This document shows, in pieces, positions 29,949 through 33,950 of a stretch of 33,950 bases of DNA. The translations under genes were made by a program, and so were the position numbers. The notes under the pieces are model-generated. The model saw nothing but the letters and a program-made list of their open reading frames with translations. It was not told the origin of the DNA and did no database searches. The DNA is taken from positions 402,779 to 436,728 of the forward strand of contig MNCI01030846.1 of assembly GCA_015680685.1 (NCBI GenBank), written 5' to 3'. Position 1 is the first letter of the stretch, and the number at the start of each line of letters is the position of its first letter. This stretch comes from Gnetum montanum (lineage: Eukaryota; Streptophyta; Gnetopsida; Gnetales; Gnetaceae).

Positions 29949-32147
29949 CATACATCACCTCCCTCTCAGAGCTGCTGGAGCGCTTGGTTCATCTTGGCTT
30001 TGGCGACTTGAATGTGCTTCTCGTTTACCTCCTTCTGCAATCCCACTTGGTCCTTGTAATTATTTTTAACTTTTCAAATTTTAGGGCCTCTTTTTCCAAG
30101 CAGTAATCTCAATTGCAGACTTCTATCACAATGCCCAAACCTCCTCCATTAATAGATTTCTATTTTCAGCTGCCAACCTTCTTATGTCAGCGTTCACCCT
30201 GGCTAGCTCCTCTTGCTATTGGTGGATAAAACCTTCATGTGTTCATTCTCTGCACCAACATTGCATAGGCAATGAACTTCTGCGGTCAGCTGCACATTCT
30301 CCTGGTGAACCTTCGCCAAGTCCTTTTCTAAGTGATATGCTTGGGCATCTACTATGAACTTGTCGAGGATCGCTGTCTCCCGCACATCCTCAACAACCTA
30401 AAGTTTAAGCTGAAGCTGTTGAAAAGCTTCATCTCTAGTGATTTTGCGGTTGAGAATAGCTAGATCAGCAAGGTGGCCTCTTAATTGGGCTACCTCAGTT
30501 GCCAAGTGCTAACAAGTGACTTGAGCAACTTCAAGTTGCCCTTCCAAAATAAGGCTCTTGCCCCTTGCTGAGAGTAGCAGTAATGTTGTCCGAAAGGTCG
30601 AAGCCATCCGGAAGCAATTGCCCAGTTCCCACCAGTCGGTCCAATAGCTCTTCATGTTGGGCTGTGTTAATCTGGCTATGCAAAGTTCTGGCAGACCCCT
30701 GTACATCTTGCAGTCCATGAATGTTTGGTACAGGTGTTGCCAGTGCATTAAGAGCTATAGCAATTGTGTCAACAACCACTTCAGCTGCAACTTCTTGTCC
30801 ATGGTGTTGCATCACCAGGACCATCACCCCTTCACCATCTTCCAAATGTACTGATAAGGTAGCAGCATTTCCTGAAATTTCAAGGAAAAATTGTAGGGTC
30901 GATGTTGATATATCTCGGATGCTTGGATCTATTCTGGCTTAAACTTGTGCTCGAGCAGTAGAGAATATCGGCCCTACCCTTTCAAGAAAGCTAATTGATT
31001 TAGCCACTTGCTCCAGGTGGCTCATGGCAGAGCAATAGACCGAAGGGTCTTCTCCTCCACCAGTCTTGCTGGATTGCTCTTACTGGCTCAAGAGCATTTC
31101 CCGAATCTCAAGGATGTATTCTGCTATGTTTTGCGAGCCCGATTGCGTTGTTTGTGCAAGTGGTGGAGGTGGTTGCTGCTGCTCCTCTGTCTGTGTGGTG
31201 GCAAGATTTTTTTCTTTCATCATCTCTCGCCACAAGGCAATTGGGGCACGCCGAATTACATTGTTGGAATATCGTGCTATCCCTGCCCATTTGCACAACT
31301 TTTGGATTAAGTAGGGAAATGGGAGAGCTCGTCTTCCACGTTCATTCTCAGTGAACCTCTTTTCGATCTCCAGATCCAGCAGTTGTGGAAGGCTAATGGG
31401 AAATTTCCCACTCAAGGCAGCACACGCATGAGTGGAGAAGGCTGTGATTTTGCTAGGTCTTACCGTTGGGTTTAGGTGGTAAGATGTGATTTTGGAGTAC
31501 ACTCTCTCCACCGTGATTAGGGAGCCGAATTCCTTACGCTCTACCCCATAGCACCGTCGAGTCCATTGCACCTTTACCTCTGGATCGACCTATTTTGGAA
31601 TTTCTACCACATCTACCCTAGTTTCAGGCAACCCCAGAGCTTGCGCTATCACCTCCAAAGAGTAAGAGACATAAATGTCTTTGATTCTTGCTCTAGACCC
31701 TAGTTTCCAATTTGTCTAGAAGAGATAAGTTTCTTCTAAGTACCCTTCACCACTAGTTGTGATGATTGGCCACATCAGAGAGTTCTGCAGGTTGAGCCTC
31801 ACGTCTTCTAGCGCGTTCTCGAGGAATGGTCCAAAATTTAGCTCTTGGAGGACCGTCTGTTGCACCTCGCGCAACATGGTAGCATCAAGGCAAGCTTGGG
31901 TCAGGGTGACCTCAAGCCATGGTGCCATCCAGGCAGTCTCATCCCCAAGCGATTGTTCCTCGGGAATCTCCTCTTCAGGGATCTGATGAACAGATTCCAT
32001 GTCAGGTCTTTCGTAGAAGGGCCCTGTTGCATGAGAGCCCTCCACATGCTCTGGTGGTTGCACACCTCATCCCCTTCTCGTGCGTGGGCGCTTGTCCCTT
32101 GGTTGTGATGGTCCTTCATCCCTTAGGTGCCTTGGTTTGGGTGCCAT
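29949..32147 (-). pseudogene. aORF of element 5, N-terminal and middle part
   Basis: The ATG at 32147 directly follows an acceptor-like TTGATTGCAG. Order of segments: MAPKPRHLRDEGPSQPRDKR, with the basic motif, and an acidic stretch 'IPEEEIPEEQ'. Then come LNFGPFLENALEDVR (about 31850-31805), 'GEGYLEETYLF', YVSYSLEVIAQALGLP (about 31675-31630), SKITAFSTHACAALSGKFP (about 31455-31400) and FPYLIQKLCKWAGIARYSNN (about 31315-31255). A Gln/Pro-rich link, 'GVMVLVMQHHG', and coiled coil with 'ENVQLTAEV' reach to about 29965. The 'THACAALSGK...FPYLI-KLC-WAGI' part matches the remembered pattern of the 'putative plant transposon protein' domain (LLYAI--GK...FP-LI--LCR-AGV). This copy is better preserved than element 4's, with a few stops and frame changes. 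Confidence 0.78.
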
Positions 32148-32380
32148 CTGCAATCAAACTTAACCATCCATTAAACCGTTCATAAGTAGCTTAAGATGGT
32201 CTGTATACACTTTCTCAGTTTTACCAAGTTATGTTTTTGGCACAGGCACATCGTTAAGTCTCCTGGAGTGTTAATTTATAGGTTAGGACCAAAGTTTCCA
32301 TAATTAACCCATTAATTAACTAATTAATTAATTATAGTTAATTACACAAGGGCACCACCTCCCCATGACTGAGAGCATAC
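32148..32380 (-). other. Putative 5'-UTR intron before the aORF, element 5
   Basis: On the - strand CAGAG|GTATGC (donor G at 32380) and TTTGATTGCAG| (AG at 32149-32148, immediately before the ATG) bound 233 nt of AT-rich sequence with a run of attaattaa repeats. The acceptor is shared with element 1 (TTATAG|ATG) and, mutated, with element 4. Splicing itself is inference. Confidence 0.5.
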
Positions 32381-32519
32381 CTCTGGTTGCTTAAAAGGGC
32401 AAGGATCGGTTGATGCGGACTCGCAGTGAAATGAAGGTGCGTTGGGAAAGGTTAGGTAGAAAAAATGGCAAAAAATCCCCTCAATTTGAGCTCCAAATGA
32501 TGAAAAATGGAAAAGTGCA

Positions 32520-32640
32520 ACGAGGTATATATAGGGGTTAGGTGCTGCGTCGATGGGGCCACGTATACGTGACCGCATATAAGTAGTGATTGCGTCGAAG
32601 GGGCCCCATTGATGCAGGGGTGTTCACCCATTGACCAACC
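32520..32640 (-). promoter_or_regulatory. Internal promoter-like block upstream of the aORF, element 5
   Basis: The 12-bp perfect palindrome CACGTATACGTG is at 32560-32571, flanked by TGCGTCGA (32546-32553) and CCGCAT. The same words in the same order occur in the U3 of this element's LTR on the opposite strand (25735-25775: GTATACGTGGC, TCGACGCA, CGCATCGATGCG). TATATATA follows at about 32525-32532 in sense orientation. The element 4 internal block uses different words but the same layout. Promoter activity is inference. Confidence 0.5.
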
Positions 32641-33950
32641 AATAAAAAGCCTAAAATGATGAATTTGAAATGCCAAATTGAGGCAGCTAAAGCGCGTGAG
32701 AGGCTTGGACATGGCTAAGGACATGAGGAAGGTAATTAAATGCGAAAAAGAGACAAAAATAGGAGAACGGGACTCAAAAAGAACTCCGCAGGGAATAAAT
32801 CAAGCGATGGGATCCGAAAACTAGTCAATCACGAAATCCAAAGGATGGGAGACTTAACAAGCAGGACCAAGGAAATGTAGGTGGGTCCTCCCCATAGCAG
32901 GGCATAGCCTTAGTAGCCCCTGCATAGCCCTCAACACCAGGGTCCATGGGCCCCAGGGCCAAGAAATGGTGTTTGCCAGGTAAGACTCTGACCCAAGAGA
33001 TTCCACCAAGGCATGGAAAACCCAAGGTTATCATAACATACTTTCACAACATAAGATAGGTAGTGAGGTGAGTGACGGAGAGAACTGGGTGAAGAGAGAG
33101 AGACGAGATAATGGTATTCCGATTGTTGGTCACAGGAAACCCCATGTGTAAATGTGGTTAAGTGACCCGGTAGAACCATTCCTAAGTTCAGACCCAAAAC
33201 CATCCGCATTCAATGACATCGCAACAATAGACGAAGTCCCAGTGCNACTAGTACGGTGGCCCGTTAGAGGTGGTCTAAGGGGTGTGCTTTGAATTCCCAC
33301 ACAGTGATTTTTTTTTTCTCTTTTTTTGGGGGAACCATACCATGCAAAGACCCATGCATCCGACCAAGGGGTGTGCTTTGAATCCTCATGTTTTTTTTTT
33401 ATTTTTCAGTGAGGACCACACCATGCAAGGTCAAACTACCCAAAAGCTTCCATGGAGAGAAGGACATGGAGCAGTAGGAAATCCGTAAGGACATACCAAC
33501 AACCTCATAGGGTAGAATAGAGCAACGAATATGGCATTCCCCTTGAAGTCACACCCGATTCAAACCATTGGGTCATTCTTGAGTCCAGGAATTACACAAG
33601 TCATACATTAATTAAAACGTTGTTAATTGAAAGGGTTGCATGTTCGCAACGGAAGGAAAACCACGAAGTGGGTAAATGGGTGGATGACGTGAACCCACTA
33701 TCGATTTTATGAGCGAAAAGTAGATGTAAAGTCCAAAAAGAACCATGCAAGGGTGGAAACTAGACAACTAGGTAGACGAGTGTACAGTACCCATTGCAAC
33801 GAAAACCATCCATGCCAGACATCTGAAGACAATAAGATGATAGATTAGCAATTATGCAAAAAAATAAAACATTCACAAAGAAATGAAAAATAAGTAAAGA
33901 AAGGAAAAAATGTACAAAGAAGTTGCAAACGTATAAACGATGGTGAAAAA
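32641..33950 (-). other. Pol-to-aORF spacer of element 5, reaching the window edge
   Basis: On the - strand this aligns in patches with element 1 (2692-3480) and element 4 (19285-20060). Shared blocks include 'gtgtgacttcaaggggaa' (about 33550-33535) and 'ctatggggaggacccacct' (about 32896-32880). The window-edge part (33620-33950) is T-rich on the - strand, like 18820-19060 after pol in element 4, so pol should begin just outside. Short ORFs here are not supported. There is an N at 33246. Confidence 0.6.
33270..33450. repeat. Tandem ~90-bp direct repeat in the spacer
   Basis: Two adjacent units start with ggggtgtgctttgaat (33279 and 33369), continue into a long T run (33307-33327 and 33390-33402), and end with an 'accataccatgcaa' / 'accacaccatgcaa' block. 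The corresponding spacer of element 4 has its own direct repeat of similar length (about 19410-19555), although the sequences differ. Confidence 0.7.

Larger units (their letters stand above)
26692..29953 (-). mobile_element. LTR-type insertion carrying a presenilin fragment, with TSD
   Basis: Outer ends are TGTTGGAGACC at 26697 and ...TGCCAACA at 29948, typical LTR termini with TGTTGG/CCAACA inverted ends. They are flanked by catat (26692-26696) and catac (29949-29953). Element 5's aORF is legible up to one edge and resumes, in the same frame, at the other once the insertion and one TSD copy are disregarded. This places the boundaries exactly. The left part (26697-28212) reads as an LTR on the - strand. 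The right end repeats the first ~18 bp of that LTR (tggccaaaatgtgccaa at 28193 and 29932). Between them lie two Ns and a presenilin pseudogene. It could be a truncated retrotransposon with cargo, or one long solo LTR. No gag or pol is visible. Confidence 0.75.
24895..33950 (-). mobile_element. Element 5: Athila-like Ty3/gypsy element on the - strand (5' part outside window)
   Basis: A third relative of elements 1 and 4, in reverse orientation and cut by the right edge. In sense order from the right are the pol-to-aORF spacer (33950-32600), a promoter-like block (32640-32520), a putative intron (32380-32148), the aORF (32147-26032, split by a 3.25-kb insertion), a 3' UTR, a polypurine tract (25803-25793) and the 3' LTR (25792-24895). 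Gag and pol would lie beyond 33950. Its sequence is less AT-rich than element 4 and retains more CpG. This may mean a younger or different subfamily, but 5' and 3' LTRs cannot be compared here. Confidence 0.88.

Noticed and set aside
31008-31354. Overlapping + strand Cys/Leu-rich ORFs
   Set aside because: These are shadows of the aORF on the - strand, which aligns segment by segment with element 4.

Overview
The window looks like nuclear DNA from a seed plant with a large, repeat-rich genome. A gymnosperm or another big-genome lineage is possible, but the sequence does not settle this. I see no bacterial-style operons, no rRNA or tRNA genes and no CRISPR array. I found no intact host gene. 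Almost everything recognisable is decayed retrotransposon sequence with many stops, shifted frames and frequent G-to-A / C-to-T differences. Seven single N bases (503, 550, 1167, 2574, 2691, 28280, 28325; another at 33246) mark uncertain assembly joins.

Layout. (1) 410-5224 is a 4.8-kb Ty3/gypsy (Athila-like) deletion derivative with 896-bp-class LTRs (TGATGAGT...ACTCATCA) and a perfect 5-bp target duplication (gtagt). It keeps the 3' half of gag and the two ends of a post-pol ORF, and has lost pol. (2) About 6150-7760 is a badly decayed RTE-type LINE on the + strand. (3) About 8690-9186 is the 3' end of an L1-like LINE on the - strand. (4) 9192-24878 is a complete 15.7-kb relative of element 1. 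It has paired LTRs, a perfect TSD (taaga), a primer-binding site, gag with an internal 1.27-kb tandem duplication, PR-RT-RNaseH-INT, a long spacer, a 2.8-kb post-pol ORF, a polypurine tract and the 3' LTR. (5) 24895 to beyond the right edge is a third relative on the - strand, tail-to-tail with element 4 and 11 bp past its TSD. Its 3' LTR, post-pol ORF and the pol-to-ORF spacer are in the window; gag and pol would lie to the right. (6) 26697-29948 is a younger LTR-type insertion (TGTTGG...CCAACA, TSD catat/catac) that splits the post-pol ORF of element 5. It carries a pseudogene of the N-terminal half of a plant presenilin, the catalytic subunit of gamma-secretase.

The two most interesting points follow. 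First, a post-pol ORF ('aORF') is conserved in all three gypsy elements. It combines a basic N-terminus, a domain resembling the 'putative plant transposon protein' family, coiled coils and a C-terminal PC-x-W-x-VP motif. In the two elements that retain the upstream region, the aORF is preceded by what looks like its own TATA promoter and a 5'-UTR intron ending at or just before the ATG. The palindromic words of this internal promoter match those in the U3 of the same element's LTRs, although the words differ between elements. Second, a presenilin fragment with its TM6 catalytic Asp changed to Asn is carried inside a retrotransposon insertion.

All homology calls are from reading translations by eye against remembered family patterns. 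Percent identities are eye estimates.
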